A stretch of 7,961 nucleotides of DNA from Paracoccaceae bacterium (GTDB lineage: Bacteria > Pseudomonadota > Alphaproteobacteria > Rhodobacterales > Rhodobacteraceae), in assembly GCA_024742655.1 (NCBI GenBank), contig JANSYB010000074.1, positions 1-7,961 of the forward strand, in the 5' to 3' direction. Position 1 is the stretch's first letter, and each line of letters opens with the position of its first letter. Positions 7,075 through 7,961 of the stretch are shown here, one piece after another. Below the pieces are notes generated by a model. The model saw only the letters and a list, made by a program, of their open reading frames with translations, searched no databases and was not told the origin of the DNA. A program made the translations under genes and the position numbers.

Positions 7075-7961
7075 ATGACATTCACCAGATTGCTTGCCAG
7101 CGCCGCGCTGGCGCTTGGCCTGGCCGGGGCCGCCACGGCACAGGACAAGACCAAGGTCGGCTTCATCTATGTCGGTCCCATCGGCGACGGTGGCTGGACC
7201 TATGAACATGACCAGGGCCGCCTCGCCGTCGAGGAACATTTCGGCGACAAGGTCGAAACCGTCTACCAGGAAAGCGTTCCCGAGGGCGCGGATGCCGAAC
7301 GCGCCATCACCCAGATGGCCCTGCGCGGCGCGGACCTGATCTTTACCACCTCCTTCGGCTTCATGGATCCGACGGTCAATGTCGCGGCCAAGTTTCCCGA
7401 TGTGAAATTCGAACACGCGACCGGCTACAAGACGGCGCCGAACGTCTCGACCTATTCGGCCCGGTTCTACGAGGGTCGCGCCATCCAGGGTCACATCGCC
7501 GGCAAGATGACCAAGTCCAACATCATCGGCTATGTCGCCTCCTACCCGATCCCCGAGGTGATCCGCGGCATCAACGCCGCCTTCATCCATGCCCGCAAGG
7601 TCAACCCGGATGTCCAGTTCAAGATCATCTGGGCCTTCACCTGGTATGATCCCTCCAAGGAGGCCGACGCCGCCACCGCCCTGATCGACCAGGGCGCGGA
7701 CGTGATCCTGCAGCACACCGATTCCACAGCCCCACAGGCCGTGGCCCAGGAACGCGGCGATGTCGTCACCTTCGGCCAGGCCTCGGACATGGGGCAATAT
7801 GCGCCCTTCCCGCGCGTCAGCTCCATCATCGATGACTGGGCGCCCTATTACATCGCGCGCACGCAGGCCGTGATGGACGGCACGTGGGAAAGCAAGGAGA
7901 CATGGGACGGCATCGGCCCGGGCATGGTCGCCATCGGCGAGATCACCGACGCCGTTCCCGC
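7075..7961 (+). CDS. BMP-family (BmpA/PnrA-like) periplasmic substrate-binding protein, 3' end cut by window edge
   Basis: This is the extracytoplasmic ligand receptor of the importer encoded upstream; 295 complete codons are visible and probably 30-60 residues are missing. Residues 1-22 form a classical Sec signal peptide (Arg5, hydrophobic core from Leu6, Ala-Thr-Ala before the likely cleavage at 22/23). There is no lipobox cysteine, so it is a soluble periplasmic protein, unlike the lipoprotein BmpA/PnrA members of spirochaetes and Gram-positives. The mature part starts KVGFIYVGPIGDGGW (27-41), the typical first strand and ligand loop of PF02608, followed by the EGADAERAI region, FTTSFGFMD, YEGRAIQGHIAGKMT, FTWYDPSKEADAATALIDQGAD and a QHTDS ligand-site motif. 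Known members bind nucleosides, and a few bind other ligands such as riboflavin, so nucleoside is inferred rather than shown. It is the last visible gene of the operon; whether catabolic genes such as deaminases follow lies outside the window. Confidence 0.93.
   Translation, partial: MTFTRLLASAALALGLAGAATAQDKTKVGFIYVGPIGDGGWTYEHDQGRLAVEEHFGDKVETVYQESVPEGADAERAITQMALRGADLIFTTSFGFMDPTVNVAAKFPDVKFEHATGYKTAPNVSTYSARFYEGRAIQGHIAGKMTKSNIIGYVASYPIPEVIRGINAAFIHARKVNPDVQFKIIWAFTWYDPSKEADAATALIDQGADVILQHTDSTAPQAVAQERGDVVTFGQASDMGQYAPFPRVSSIIDDWAPYYIARTQAVMDGTWESKETWDGIGPGMVAIGEITDAVP

Noticed and set aside
6970..7797. A 275-codon minus-strand open frame across the permease 2/binding-protein junction
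   Set aside because: It crosses two well-supported genes on the opposite strand and shows Gly/Asp/Val-rich mirror-frame composition with no family resemblance.

Overview
The window is GC-rich alphaproteobacterial chromosome. It is most likely from a Rhodobacterales/Roseobacter-type organism, judging from the codon use, the style of the DnaE N-terminus and the gene content; this assignment is inference without any database search. It holds five protein genes, two of them cut by the window edges. I see no RNA genes, transposons, CRISPR arrays or phage genes.

The left 3.2 kb is a minus-strand gene for the replicative DNA polymerase III alpha subunit (dnaE). It runs leftward from an ATG at 3207 and leaves the window at base 1, so about 100 C-terminal residues are missing. 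All catalytic aspartates, the nucleotide-binding glycine loop, the helix-hairpin-helix and the internal clamp-binding motif are visible. The PHP domain has lost metal ligands, as in E. coli.

Bases 3208-3366 are a divergent intergenic region between dnaE and a rightward operon. It holds a perfect 7+7 palindrome that looks like an operator.

From 3367 to the right edge, four same-strand genes encode a complete BmpA/PnrA-type (YufNOPQ/NupNOPQ-like) ABC importer: a double-domain ATPase, two BPD_transp_2 permeases, and a periplasmic BMP-family binding protein cut by the window end. The expected substrate class is nucleosides or related purine/pyrimidine compounds. The binding protein would capture ligand in the periplasm, the two permeases would form the channel, and the fused ATPase would drive transport with one intact and one degenerate site.

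The feature most worth a second look is the 147-base gap between the ATPase and first permease genes. It carries a mosaic hairpin element: a 12-bp perfect inverted repeat with a 3-base loop, flanked by G-runs and followed by a 7-bp G/C hairpin. A short open frame with a strong Shine-Dalgarno crosses the whole element and stops on the permease start codon, suggesting insertion of a dispersed repeat into a formerly tight, translationally coupled junction. The window is otherwise ordinary core genome; I did not find an undescribed multi-gene system.
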